Positions 1-10,724 are shown, numbered from the stretch's first letter. The stretch: 51,831 bases of DNA from Pantoea brenneri (GCA_002095305.1 MIEI01000030.1:1-51831); one strand, 5' to 3'. Program-made: numbers and translations. Notes: generated by a model not told the origin, from the sequence alone.

Positions 1-29
1 GCCTTCACCCTCTTACGATGAATAGTTAA

Positions 30-1289
30 ATGGAACAGTCACTTTTTCGCCAGGAAGCACTTGATGCTGCCAATCGCGGCAGTCTGGGCACCGTCGCACT
101 TTATTGTCCGCCCTACCGATGGCTGGTTATTTCCATCGTGGTCGTCATTACTGCTGCGACAACGCTCTTTTTTATTTTTGGTAGCTATACCAAATATGAG
201 TCCTCTACCGGGGAGTTATTACCTAAAAACGGCATGTTGATCATCCCGCCGCCCGTAAGCGCAACGGTTATCGATATTCCGGTTAAAGAAGGCCAGCGGG
301 TCGAGAAAGGCGATGTACTGATGGTGTTGTCATCAGAAGTCTCGACGCAATTTGGCCAGACCCGCCAGGTAGTGGCTGAAAACCTGTCGGCACAACGTGA
401 ACGTCTGCAGCAGGATCTAAAAACCCTCAGCAAGCTGCATGAGGTTGAAATGCAGGGGCTGAAAGAGACCATCAACAGCCTGAAATTACAGCAAGAACAG
501 CTGCGGCTGCAGATGACCCATCGCCGAAAACAGGTTGAGCTGGCGCGCTTGCAGCTAACCAAGCTGAATGCGATGCATGACCAGGGCTATGCCTCGAATC
601 GTCAAATGGAAGAGCAGGAGTCGGCCTTGCTCGACAGTCAGGCCCGCTACCAGGAGTATCAACGGCAGCTGCTGGATATTGCTCAGAAGATCCTGCAGGC
701 GCAGCAGCAACTGCACGAGAAGCCGCTTGATGACGCGAAAAAGCGTAACGATATAGAGCGACAGCTGGCGGACAACCGTCAGTCACAGGTTGAAAATGAA
801 GCGCGCCGTTCGTTTGAATTGCGTGCGCCGAAAAGCGGCTACGTTGGCATGATTATGATCAAGAACGGTCAGATGCTGAGTGCAGGCCAGTCGGCCATGG
901 CGATCCTTCCCAGTGACAGTGAACTGGTGGCGCGCATCATGGTAAACACCCAATCGATCGGTTTTATCCAGGCCGGACAACGCGTTGTGCTGCGTTACAA
1001 AGCCTTCCCATATCAAAAGTTCGGTCAGCAATATGGCAAAGTCATCGAAGTCTCACGCACAGCCCTCACCCCGCAGGAAGTTTCAACCTTAACCGGGAAA
1101 AACAATATCCAGGAACAGCAGTACCGGGTACTGGTGGCGCTGGATAAGCAGACCATTAAAGCCTACCTGCAAAACGAACCGCTGAAACCCGGTATGGCGC
1201 TGGACGCCGATTTTATTGTCGACAAACGTCGTCTGTACGAGTGGGTCCTGGAGCCGTTATTCGCGCTCGGCCACAAAATTTCGCTCTGA
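30..1289 (+). CDS. HlyD-family membrane fusion protein of a peptide/protein exporter
   Basis: This 419-residue protein is the periplasmic adaptor of a type I-like exporter, of the CvaA/microcin-exporter kind. It has a short cytoplasmic N-terminus, one hydrophobic membrane segment at about residues 31-50, a first lipoyl half around residues 75-105, a long coiled coil rich in Gln, Leu and Lys (about 110-255), and a second lipoyl half followed by a beta-barrel domain (about 262-400). Length fits the CvaA group. It lies 16 bp upstream of a C39-peptidase ABC transporter, so the two very likely form one export complex that joins a TolC-type outer membrane protein, which is not in the window. The ATG has only a weak ribosome site. 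The locus probably begins before the window, so the exported substrate may be encoded there. Confidence 0.9.
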   Translation: MEQSLFRQEALDAANRGSLGTVALYCPPYRWLVISIVVVITAATTLFFIFGSYTKYESSTGELLPKNGMLIIPPPVSATVIDIPVKEGQRVEKGDVLMVLSSEVSTQFGQTRQVVAENLSAQRERLQQDLKTLSKLHEVEMQGLKETINSLKLQQEQLRLQMTHRRKQVELARLQLTKLNAMHDQGYASNRQMEEQESALLDSQARYQEYQRQLLDIAQKILQAQQQLHEKPLDDAKKRNDIERQLADNRQSQVENEARRSFELRAPKSGYVGMIMIKNGQMLSAGQSAMAILPSDSELVARIMVNTQSIGFIQAGQRVVLRYKAFPYQKFGQQYGKVIEVSRTALTPQEVSTLTGKNNIQEQQYRVLVALDKQTIKAYLQNEPLKPGMALDADFIVDKRRLYEWVLEPLFALGHKISL

Positions 1290-1305
1290 TTAAAAGGTCT
1301 GTGCT

Positions 1306-3495
1306 GTGTTGTTAAAAGATAAACTTAATTTCAGATGGTTTAACCGTCTGCCGATGATCCGCCAGTCACAAGCGACCGAATGCGGGCTGGCCTGCCTGGG
1401 GATGGTTGCCAACTACCACGGGCATGAGATCGATATGATCACCCTGCGCCGGCGGTTTGCTACCTCGCTCAAAGGCGCCACGCTGGCCGATGTGATTGCA
1501 ATGGCACAACAGCTGAATATGAGTTCGCGCGCGCTGCGGGTCGATCTTGAAGAGCTGTCTAAGCTGCGCATGCCCTGTATTCTGCACTGGGAACTGAACC
1601 ACTTTGTGGTACTGAAAAAAGTCCGCGGCAATAAGATCACGCTGCACGATCCCGCACGCGGAATCCGCGAGCTGACGTTCGCCGAGGCCTCGAAAGCGTT
1701 CACCGGGGTGGCGTTAGAACTGATTCCCTCTTCAACCTTCGAAGTGAAGGAAGAAAAAGCCAGCATCTCAATGATGAAACTGGTCGGCAGCGTCACCGGC
1801 GTCAAATCGGCATTCTGTCAGGTGCTGATTCTGTCGGTAGTGCTGGAGCTGTTCGGCGTGTTATCCCCGTTCTTTATGCAGTGGGTAATGGATATGGTGC
1901 TGGTCTCGGCCGATTATTCGTTGCTTACTCTGCTGGGGGTGGGCTTCATTATGATTGCGCTGTTCCAGACAATGATTTCCGCCCTGCGCTCCTGGGTGAT
2001 GAGCTGGTTCTCCAGCCAGCTTAGCGTGCAGTGGACGGTCAACGTCTGCCAGCATATGTTGAAGCTGCCGCTCGACTGGTTTGAGTCACGTCACGTCGGC
2101 GACATCCTGTCACGCTACGGTTCACTGAATACCATTCAGAGTACCCTGACCTCGCGTTTTATCAGCACCGTGCTGGATGGGGTCATGTCGATCGTCACCG
2201 TCATGATGCTGTTTATCTACAATGCCAAACTGGCCTGGTTAGTGATCGCCCTGTTCGTTGCTTATGGATTATTGCGCTTCCTGGCCTATGATCCGGTGCG
2301 CCGTGCTAATGAGGAGCAGATCATCAGCTCAGCGCGCACCCAGTCGTCGTTGCTGGAAACGCTACGCGGTATCCAGGCGGTTAAAACTAACAACAAGCAG
2401 ATCCCGCGTCTCTCTGCCTACATGAATTTTTTGGTGGAGAGTACCAATAAAGGGATCGTGATGCAGAAGCTCAATATCCTGTTTGGATCGGCGCAGGGAA
2501 TACTGACCTCAGTGGGTCGGGTGGTGCTGGTGTGGCTGGCGGCATTGCAGGTGCTGGATGGCAACTTTTCTGCCGGTATGCTCACCGCGTTCATCAGTTT
2601 CTCTGACCAGTTCATGAGCCGCGGGGCGGGTTTAATCAATGCAATTATTGATTTTCGCATGTTGCGCATGCACGGCGAGCGTCTGGCCGACATCGTACTG
2701 TCGGAGACAGAACCCTGCGAAGAGGCCAGCCCGAGTCTGCTCGATCACAGCGACGAACCCGAGATCCCTCAGGATATCGCACTGGAGCATATTTGCTTTC
2801 GCTATGCAACCACCGAACCCTGGGTTATTGACGATATCAGCCTGACAATCAAAGCCGGTGAAAGCGTGGCGATTGTCGGTCCGTCTGGTCAGGGTAAAAC
2901 CACGCTGGCGAAAATTATTCTCGGTTTATTGCATCCGGAGAGTGGCGTCATCACCGTTGGCGGCATGGATATAACCAAGACCGGCTTACAGCATCACCGC
3001 AACCGTATTGGCTGTGTGATGCAGGATGATATTCTGTTTTCTGGTTCGATCAGTGAAAATATCAGCTTTTTTGATAATGAACCTGACCATGCAAAAATTA
3101 CCCGGGTTGCGCGTCTGGCTCAAATTCATGGCGACATCATGAAAATGCCGATGAATTATCAAAGCCTGGTTGGCGATATGGGATCTTTCCTGTCCGGCGG
3201 TCAGTTACAACGTATTTTACTTGCCAGGGCACTCTATCGGGAGCCGAAGATTCTGGTGCTGGATGAAGCGACCAGCCACCTGGATATTTATAATGAAAAG
3301 CAGATAAATAACGCCATCAAGCGGATGAACATCACGCGCATTATTATTGCGCACCGCCCGGAAACCATCCGCAGTGCAGACCGAATCGTTATGCTGAACA
3401 ACGGTAAATTCAGCGAAATGACTGCCGACCAGTTATTTTCACCCGCAGACAATGAAAGCAAAATGGAAAAAGAAAATGAACAAACAGATATGTAA
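1306..3495 (+). CDS. Peptidase-containing ABC exporter (C39 bacteriocin processing family)
   Basis: This 729-residue protein is a peptidase-containing ABC transporter that cleaves double-glycine leaders and exports the mature peptide. An N-terminal C39 cysteine protease (about 15-145) carries the catalytic Cys26 in the ATECG motif, His99 in NHF and Asp115 in HDP. A six-helix transmembrane domain follows (about 160-440). The C-terminal ATPase has Walker A GPSGQGKTT, signature LSGGQLQR, Walker B ILVLDEATS and the H-loop IIAHR. All catalytic residues are present, so it should be an active processing exporter, unlike degenerate C39-like versions. It starts with GTG, 9 bp after AAAAGG. It is coupled to the upstream HlyD adaptor, and its last 20 bp overlap the next gene. 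No leader-peptide substrate was found in the window. Confidence 0.93.
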   Translation: MLLKDKLNFRWFNRLPMIRQSQATECGLACLGMVANYHGHEIDMITLRRRFATSLKGATLADVIAMAQQLNMSSRALRVDLEELSKLRMPCILHWELNHFVVLKKVRGNKITLHDPARGIRELTFAEASKAFTGVALELIPSSTFEVKEEKASISMMKLVGSVTGVKSAFCQVLILSVVLELFGVLSPFFMQWVMDMVLVSADYSLLTLLGVGFIMIALFQTMISALRSWVMSWFSSQLSVQWTVNVCQHMLKLPLDWFESRHVGDILSRYGSLNTIQSTLTSRFISTVLDGVMSIVTVMMLFIYNAKLAWLVIALFVAYGLLRFLAYDPVRRANEEQIISSARTQSSLLETLRGIQAVKTNNKQIPRLSAYMNFLVESTNKGIVMQKLNILFGSAQGILTSVGRVVLVWLAALQVLDGNFSAGMLTAFISFSDQFMSRGAGLINAIIDFRMLRMHGERLADIVLSETEPCEEASPSLLDHSDEPEIPQDIALEHICFRYATTEPWVIDDISLTIKAGESVAIVGPSGQGKTTLAKIILGLLHPESGVITVGGMDITKTGLQHHRNRIGCVMQDDILFSGSISENISFFDNEPDHAKITRVARLAQIHGDIMKMPMNYQSLVGDMGSFLSGGQLQRILLARALYREPKILVLDEATSHLDIYNEKQINNAIKRMNITRIIIAHRPETIRSADRIVMLNNGKFSEMTADQLFSPADNESKMEKENEQTDM

Positions 3496-3910
3496 ATTTA
3501 GTGAAGGTATGATTACGCTTCCGGAAGGCTATACAGAACGAACGCTTAATACGCTGATGGATAAGCGATCGGTTTTGCCGCCGATTACGCTGTCACGCGA
3601 TGTATTAGGCAATCATAACTGCACCGAAGAGTATATTGAGAGCCAGCTTGGACTGTTAAGTAAACAGGTTAAAGACTGGCAGCAGGCACCGGGTGAGAGC
3701 ATCACATTAGGCGATAACATCGCGACTGGCCTGCTCATCAGTTATGATTTTTTACGTCCTGATAATCATCGCCAGTACCAGAAACAGGCTATCTTCACCT
3801 TAGATATGGATGATTTACTTATTTTCACCCTCTCGAAATCGTCACCGATTACTGACAAAGAGATGCAGTGCTTCACTGACACCTTAAACAGTTTCAGAAC
3901 GTACGATTAA
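3476..3910 (+). CDS. DUF1795/DcrB-like small protein next to exporter
   Basis: This 144-residue protein has an N-terminal stretch with MITLPEGYTERTLN and a compact alpha/beta body, resembling the DUF1795 (DcrB/Eag) family. Family members include Eag chaperones, which bind transmembrane segments of type VI secretion effectors. It has no signal peptide, so it should act in the cytoplasm. The start at 3476 is preferred over an in-frame ATG at 3452 because the product then begins MNKQICKF, as expected for the family. It overlaps the exporter gene by 20 bp, which suggests translational coupling and a shared job, possibly substrate chaperoning before export. That role is inference. The family assignment rests on motif memory and needs an HMM search. 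Confidence 0.7.
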   Translation: MNKQICKFSEGMITLPEGYTERTLNTLMDKRSVLPPITLSRDVLGNHNCTEEYIESQLGLLSKQVKDWQQAPGESITLGDNIATGLLISYDFLRPDNHRQYQKQAIFTLDMDDLLIFTLSKSSPITDKEMQCFTDTLNSFRTYD

Positions 3911-3985
3911 CGGTTATCCGGCATCACGCCGGGTAATATTGGTTTATTTTTGTTTTTCAGTTGTTTCATGCCTGTCATGAATTTT

Positions 3986-4010
3986 GCCGCTTTTAAGCGG
4001 CTTTTTTTTT
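3986..4010 (+). terminator. Rho-independent terminator of exporter operon
   Basis: A perfect stem gccgct/agcggc with a four-base loop is followed by nine T residues. It lies 75 bp after the DUF1795-like gene and closes the exporter operon. Confidence 0.9.
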
Positions 4011-4240
4011 ATGCTTCCGGCTGTACCGCTGTTATCACGCCTCAGAAACACCGGCAGGTAAACAGGTCAGACACGGCTTCAGTCAGCATAACGCCAGCTG
4101 ACGGCTGCCGCATTATGCTGAAATAGCCGGATGGTCTGATTAACACGCCACGCCGGAATGGGTAAGCCAGCGCGCCAGACAAAATATCAACATGCCTGGC
4201 GCGGGGGATAAACAGATAAAAATCGGTAAACGGCCAGACT
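4011..4240. other. Gap between exporter operon and sugar operon; only hairpins seen
   Basis: No convincing gene was found, including any short peptide with a double-glycine leader. Two inverted repeats are visible. One has arms at 4083-4091 and 4113-4121 (tcagcataa type). The other has arms at 4171-4178 and 4196-4203 (cgcgccag type). Either could end transcription coming leftward from the sugar-binding protein gene, but neither has a clear U-tract. Confidence 0.5.
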
Positions 4241-5161
4241 CTATTGCGCACTGGCCGCCGCAAATTGCGTATAATTGTCGTGCGTAATGGTTTTATAAGG
4301 GACCCAGTTAATCTCATCCACTTTCTGTTTATCCAGCAGCGCCTTCGCCACTTTTACCGCGCCCGTCGCCTGTCCTTTTGCATCCTGAAAAATGGTCAGC
4401 GCCATTTTGCCGGTTTTCACGAACTGCTGACCATCCGGAGTGCCATCAATGCCGGCTACCAGGATATGGCTGTTTTTAGCCTGATTCAGCGCCATAATCG
4501 CCCCGATAGCCATTTCATCGTTATTAGCGGCAATCGCATCAATCGGACGCTGGTTGAGCAACCAGCCCGACACCACATCCACCGCTTCATTACGCTGCCA
4601 GCGTGCGGTCTGCTTTTCAATAACCGCCATCTGCTGGTACTTTGCGATGACCGCTTCTACTGCGCGCGTGCGCTCCCGCGCCTCTTCGTTCGACAGCGCG
4701 CCCATCAGGATGGCGACGTTACCGCGATAGTTCATCCTCTTTGCCAGCGCTTCCATCTGCATTTCACCGCCCAGCGCAGAATCTGAGCCGACATAAGCCA
4801 TATTTTCCGGCAGCTTAACTTCCGGCTTCCGGTTAACAAACACCAACGGAATGCCTGCTGACCGGGCCGCTTTAATCATCGGTAACACGCCCTGCGTATC
4901 CACCGGGTTGAGAATAATGGCATCCACGCCCTGGTTAATGAAATCCTCAACCTGTTGTACCTGTAGCGCAACATCGCCTTTGGCATCAACGAACTGCCCG
5001 TCCATCTTCAGCGCGCTGATTTCCCCAATCATCTGGGTGCGCAGGATCGAGACAAAATTAAGGTCAAAGTTTGCCAGTGCCACGCCGATTTTGGGCGTTT
5101 TAGCACCGGCTGACACGCTGATCAGCATGCCGAGGAACATCGCAAATAGTCTGGTTTTCAT
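4241..5161 (-). CDS. Periplasmic sugar-binding protein (RbsB-like)
   Basis: This 306-residue protein is a periplasmic binding protein of the ribose/galactose/inositol group (Peripla_BP_4). It has a cleavable signal peptide (about residues 1-20, ending SAGA) and the two-lobe fold, shown by motifs such as DAIILNPVD, VGSDSALGG and GIDGTPDG. Such proteins normally feed an ABC permease, but no ATPase or permease gene is nearby. It is the last gene of a leftward operon behind an MFS sugar transporter, a dehydrogenase and an isomerase. It may therefore capture substrate for a distant permease, or act as a sensor. A 73-bp spacer with a stable hairpin separates it from the isomerase gene. The substrate is likely a polyol or sugar such as inositol (inference). 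Confidence 0.85.
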   Translation of the reverse strand: MKTRLFAMFLGMLISVSAGAKTPKIGVALANFDLNFVSILRTQMIGEISALKMDGQFVDAKGDVALQVQQVEDFINQGVDAIILNPVDTQGVLPMIKAARSAGIPLVFVNRKPEVKLPENMAYVGSDSALGGEMQMEALAKRMNYRGNVAILMGALSNEEARERTRAVEAVIAKYQQMAVIEKQTARWQRNEAVDVVSGWLLNQRPIDAIAANNDEMAIGAIMALNQAKNSHILVAGIDGTPDGQQFVKTGKMALTIFQDAKGQATGAVKVAKALLDKQKVDEINWVPYKTITHDNYTQFAAASAQ

Positions 5162-5196
5162 GATCTTATCCTGTAGGGTTTTTTATTATCATAAGT

Positions 5197-5225
5197 CCGT
5201 CGGGCAACAGACAAATACCCGACGG
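5197..5225 (-). other. Intercistronic stem-loop
   Basis: A perfect 8-bp inverted repeat (ccgtcggg/cccgacgg, 13-base loop) begins 9 bp after the isomerase stop codon and precedes the binding-protein gene. Read leftward, the bases after the stem are not a U-tract. It therefore looks more like an mRNA-stabilising or attenuating element, as is common beside genes for abundant binding proteins, than a full terminator. Confidence 0.6.
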
Positions 5226-5233
5226 GGAGGTGA

Positions 5234-6013
5234 TTACACGGTAAAATGATCGCGGAACTGGGCCAGTGCCTGTTCGCTGTCACCGGCGGCCCAGCCTTCC
5301 AGCGCCACGACGCCGCGATAGCCGACCTGCTCCAGCACGCGGGCAATCGCACGATAGTTGATTTCGCCGGTGCCAGGCTGCATCCGTCCCGGCACATCCG
5401 CGACCTGTATTTCTCCGATCGCCGGACCACATCGGCGGATCAGCTCAATCAGATTGCCTTCGCCAATCTGGGCGTGATAGAGATCCAGATTCATCTTCAG
5501 CGCCGGACTGTTGACCGCCTCGACCAGCGCCAGCGTATCCGCCGCGCGGGCAAAGGGGGTGCCCGGATGGTCAACCGCCAGGTTAAGGTTCTCGAGGGTA
5601 AAGACGCGTCCGGCCCGCTCACCGAGCGCGGCGAGGCGGCGCAGCGTATCTGCCGCTTTGAGCCACATCGCCCCGGTCACTCTCTCCACCGGCCTGATCG
5701 CCTGGCCATTCTCGTCCAGTCCGGTGCCGTGCAGATTCAGGCTCGGGCAGTTAAGCCGTTCCGCAATCGCCAGCGACGTTTCAGCACTTTGCAGTAGCGG
5801 CTCGATTTGATCCTCATCCGTCAGGTTACCGCTCAGATAGCCGGTCATTGAGGTGAAGCGCGCACCCGTCGCCACCAGCGCATCGATATCCTTATTGGCC
5901 CAGTTCCAGATTTCGACTCCAAACCCCAGCGCATGAATACGCTCAACCCGGCGGATAAACGGCATATCGAGAAACACCATCTCGGCACAGACAGATAACT
6001 GATAACCGGCCAT
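5234..6013 (-). CDS. Hydroxypyruvate isomerase-like TIM-barrel sugar isomerase
   Basis: This 259-residue protein belongs to the xylose isomerase-like TIM barrel group (AP_endonuc_2), closest in look to hydroxypyruvate isomerase Hyi. Supporting motifs are LSVCAEMVF at the start, SLNLHGTG, TLENLNL (metal-binding Glu), MNLDLYHAQIGEG (metal-binding Asp and His) and VALEGWAAG with the last Glu. The set of metal ligands looks complete. It shares one base with the end of the dehydrogenase gene upstream (TAATG), so the two are translationally coupled. In this setting it may isomerise a keto-sugar or inosose-like product. Hydroxypyruvate isomerase proper is also possible, and the substrate cannot be fixed from sequence. 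Confidence 0.8.
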   Translation of the reverse strand: MAGYQLSVCAEMVFLDMPFIRRVERIHALGFGVEIWNWANKDIDALVATGARFTSMTGYLSGNLTDEDQIEPLLQSAETSLAIAERLNCPSLNLHGTGLDENGQAIRPVERVTGAMWLKAADTLRRLAALGERAGRVFTLENLNLAVDHPGTPFARAADTLALVEAVNSPALKMNLDLYHAQIGEGNLIELIRRCGPAIGEIQVADVPGRMQPGTGEINYRAIARVLEQVGYRGVVALEGWAAGDSEQALAQFRDHFTV

Positions 6014-7026
6014 TAGCGTGCTCCCAGCAAGACAGGCTTGCGCTGCTGCACCGACTCAATACAGGCCAGCGCAATCTCCAGCGCATTGCGGGCATCAATG
6101 CCGGTAGCGCGTGGTGTCTCACCGTGCAGGATGCAATGCGCAAACTCGGTCATTTCCGCCACGTAGGCGTCACGCAGCAGATCGGTATCCATCCGTGAGG
6201 TTGCTATCGCAATACCGTCGGCGTGATAGCGGACGCAGTTATCCTGATTGATGTTGCCGGCCTGCAGCATGCCTTTGCTGCCAAACACTTCACCACGCAC
6301 GTCATAACCGTAGACGGCCTGGAAATTGGCTTCGGCCGTGGCAATCGCCCCGTTATCGAAACGGATGGTCACCACTGAGGTATCCAGCAGCCCCTTATCT
6401 TTAAAATCGGGACGGACCAGCGCATCCGCCAGCGCATAGACTTCAACCGGTCGGGCACCGGGGTTGAAATGCAGCAAGGTATCGAAGTCGTGGATCAGCG
6501 TTTCCAGAAAGATGGTCCACTGCGGGATCGGGGCCGGATCGCGTAAGGCGGGGTCGCGGGTCACCGAGCGGCTTAGCTGGGTAGTGCCGTTTTCACCGGC
6601 TTTGACTGCGCTGATGGCGGCGGCAAAACCGGCACTGAAGCGACGATTGAAACCGACCTGTAAAACCACGCCCGCCGTTTTCGCGGCCGCAATTGCCCGG
6701 TCAGCTTCCTCCAGCGTCACCGCCATCGGTTTCTCACAAAAGACATGCTTACCGGCCTGCGCGGCGGCAATCACCAGATCAGCATGGGTGCGGGCCGGTG
6801 TCGCAATGGCCACCGCATCAATCTCACTGTCGTTGAGTAATGCCTGCAAGTCGGTATAGGCCTTCTCAATCCCCAGCCGATCGGCCAGGCGCTGCGCGGC
6901 ACCAGGCTGCAGATCCGCAACGGCGGTCAGGCGGGCACCGGGTACCCGCAGCGCCAGATTCTCCGCATGAAAACTGCCCATTCGGCCTGCGCCAATCAAT
7001 CCCACACGCACAGTTTTATGATTCAT
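6013..7026 (-). CDS. Gfo/Idh/MocA oxidoreductase, inositol 2-dehydrogenase-like
   Basis: This 337-residue protein has an N-terminal Rossmann fold (VGLIGAGRMGSFH, residues 7-20) and the family EKP motif with catalytic Lys99 (KHVFCEKPMAV). Its substrate domain carries Asp182 and His186 in IHDFDTLLH. Family members oxidise inositol or related sugars with NAD(P). The sequence resembles IolG, but the full iol pathway (iolB, C, D, E) is not in the window, so the exact substrate is open. It lies 12 bp after the MFS transporter gene and overlaps the isomerase gene by one base. It is the middle gene of a four-gene leftward operon with a sigma-54 promoter. Confidence 0.85.
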   Translation of the reverse strand: MNHKTVRVGLIGAGRMGSFHAENLALRVPGARLTAVADLQPGAAQRLADRLGIEKAYTDLQALLNDSEIDAVAIATPARTHADLVIAAAQAGKHVFCEKPMAVTLEEADRAIAAAKTAGVVLQVGFNRRFSAGFAAAISAVKAGENGTTQLSRSVTRDPALRDPAPIPQWTIFLETLIHDFDTLLHFNPGARPVEVYALADALVRPDFKDKGLLDTSVVTIRFDNGAIATAEANFQAVYGYDVRGEVFGSKGMLQAGNINQDNCVRYHADGIAIATSRMDTDLLRDAYVAEMTEFAHCILHGETPRATGIDARNALEIALACIESVQQRKPVLLGAR

Positions 7027-7038
7027 AACAGCTCCTGT

Positions 7039-8487
7039 TTATTTATTGTTTGCCCAGTCAGGCTGGATAGAGGGTCCGGATGTCTGCTGTGCCTCAGCGG
7101 CAAAGCGACGGGATTTCGATAACATCAGCGGCTCGATGTGCTCCAGCGAGACGCCGCGGGTTTCCGGCAGAAAACGTTGCACGAACCAGAAGGCCACCAG
7201 ACAGCCAACGGCGCACAGCATCAGCGGAAACGCGCCGTGGAAGTGGTCCATCAGCAGGCTGTTGCGATTCATCATCGGGAAACTCTGGGTGACAATGAAA
7301 TTGGCCAGATACATTGATGAGAAGGCGTATCCCATAGCGACGGCGCGGATGCGGTTGGGAAAGATTTCTGAGATCAGTAACCAGGCTCCCAGGCTCCACG
7401 ACATGCCGAAAATCAGCACGAAGGCCACCAGCCCGATCACCGGCAGCAGCCCGCCGGTTTGCGCAATAAAGGCCCACGAGGTCACCATCAGACAGACGGC
7501 ACAGCCCAGCGCGCCCCAGCGCAGCAGGCGGGTACGTCCCCAGCGATCAACGGCGTTGAGGCAGAAGGCCACGCCGGCCAGCAGCGCTACCCCAAGGAAA
7601 ATGCTGTGGAACAGCGACGTTTGCGTATCAGAGGAGATGTTCTGCAGCAGTGACGGTGCGTAATAGAGCAGGATATTAATGCCGGAAATCTGCTGCAGGA
7701 TGGCGATGGCGCAGCCAATCAGCAGGATGTAGCGCGCCCGGGCATCACGCAGTAACGCGGGCCGGGCACCGCCGTCGCGCTGATCGGCAGCGGAAGCACT
7801 GATCTCTGCCAGCAGGCGGGCGGCATGCTGTGGCGTAGACAAACGGGTCAGCACCGTCAGCGCCCGATCGCGCTTGCCGTTCAGCGCTAACCAGCGCGGC
7901 GATTCCGGCATAAACGGCACCAGCGCCAGAAACAACAGGCAGGGCACCACGCCGGATGCCAGCATCCAGCGCCAGCCTTCGCTGACGATCCAGCTGTGAG
8001 TCATGCCGCGGGCGATAAGATAGTTGACCACATAAACCGTAACCTGACCGCCCACCATCAGCATCTGCTGCAGGCCAAGCATGCGGCCGCGCCAGTCTTT
8101 TGGTGACACCTCGGCAATATAGAGCGGCGTAATCGCCGAGGCCATGCCAACGGCCAGCCCGCCAACCAATCGGTAAAGCACAAACTGGGTCAGGGTATCG
8201 GCCAGCGCCGAACCCACCGCTGACAGCGTAAATAACAGGGCGGTGATCACCAGCGTCGGCTTACGGCCGATCCGGTCAGAGAGTGCGCCAACACACCAGG
8301 CACCGGCCACACAACCGAGGATCACATTTGAAACAGCCCAACCGCTTTGCCACGGCGACAGAGACAGATGTTCGGTTAACGGCTCTATCACCCCGGAAAT
8401 AACCGACGCGTCATAGCCAAGGATCACCCCGCTGAGCGAGGCGATGGAACAGATAAATAGCAGCAACTTCAGATTATGTTTACGCAT
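7039..8487 (-). CDS. Sugar porter family MFS transporter (IolT/XylE-like)
   Basis: This 482-residue protein has twelve membrane segments and the sugar porter signatures DRIGRKP, PESPRWL, QQISGIN and PETRG. It likely imports a sugar or inositol by proton symport across the inner membrane. It is the first gene of the operon that continues into the dehydrogenase, isomerase and binding-protein genes, so import is encoded next to catabolism. Its 5' leader is about 40 bases if transcription starts near 8528, as the upstream sigma-54 promoter predicts. The ribosome site (GGGAAAG) is weak. Confidence 0.9.
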   Translation of the reverse strand: MRKHNLKLLLFICSIASLSGVILGYDASVISGVIEPLTEHLSLSPWQSGWAVSNVILGCVAGAWCVGALSDRIGRKPTLVITALLFTLSAVGSALADTLTQFVLYRLVGGLAVGMASAITPLYIAEVSPKDWRGRMLGLQQMLMVGGQVTVYVVNYLIARGMTHSWIVSEGWRWMLASGVVPCLLFLALVPFMPESPRWLALNGKRDRALTVLTRLSTPQHAARLLAEISASAADQRDGGARPALLRDARARYILLIGCAIAILQQISGINILLYYAPSLLQNISSDTQTSLFHSIFLGVALLAGVAFCLNAVDRWGRTRLLRWGALGCAVCLMVTSWAFIAQTGGLLPVIGLVAFVLIFGMSWSLGAWLLISEIFPNRIRAVAMGYAFSSMYLANFIVTQSFPMMNRNSLLMDHFHGAFPLMLCAVGCLVAFWFVQRFLPETRGVSLEHIEPLMLSKSRRFAAEAQQTSGPSIQPDWANNK

Positions 8488-8538
8488 AACAGCTTAACTT
8501 TCCCGTTAATTTTTACCGGTGAGCGTTAGCCTGAAGAT

Positions 8539-8554
8539 TGCAAAACAGGTGCCA
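8539..8554 (-). promoter_or_regulatory. Sigma-54 promoter of the sugar operon
   Basis: Read leftward the sequence is TGGCACCTGTTTTGCA, which matches the sigma-54 consensus TGGCACG-N4-TTGCW at all but one conserved position and has the correct spacing. The GC of the -12 element is at 8541-8540, predicting a transcript start near 8528, 41 bases before the MFS transporter. A sigma-54 activator gene lies divergently next to it. Confidence 0.88.
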
Positions 8555-8619
8555 GTTTTTAAACCGGGTTTTATGTGAACGACCTCTCAGATAACCGCGG
8601 CCGGATGAAAATAAAATTT

Positions 8620-8659
8620 ACATGTCAACTTAACATGTCATTAAAATGGACATTCCATT
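8620..8659. promoter_or_regulatory. Candidate enhancer sites for the sigma-54 activator
   Basis: Two ACATGTCA copies (8620-8627 and 8633-8640, period 13) and an inverted repeat AATGGA-CAT-TCCATT (8645-8659) lie 80-120 bp upstream of the sigma-54 promoter. That is the usual distance for activator binding sites. They also lie just before the start codon of the activator gene. Which of them is bound is unknown. Confidence 0.5.
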
Positions 8660-8676
8660 CTGACCCGGAGGCAGAG

Positions 8677-10635
<1,959 letters not shown>

Positions 10636-10724
10636 CCTGCCGCGTCAGGGCACGTGCAGGTTAGCCGCCTGGTCATCGCCACACAGCGGGAATCATGGCT
10701 TTTGCCGGCTAAAAGGCCTAAAAT

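Noticed and set aside
3911..4240. Search for a double-glycine leader peptide as substrate of the exporter
   Set aside because: No short frame with a ribosome site and a GG or GA processing site was seen here. The substrate is probably upstream of the window.
4042..4317. 91-residue minus-strand frame overlapping the end of the sugar-binding protein gene
   Set aside because: It overlaps a well-supported gene in another frame and shows no domain or leader-peptide feature.
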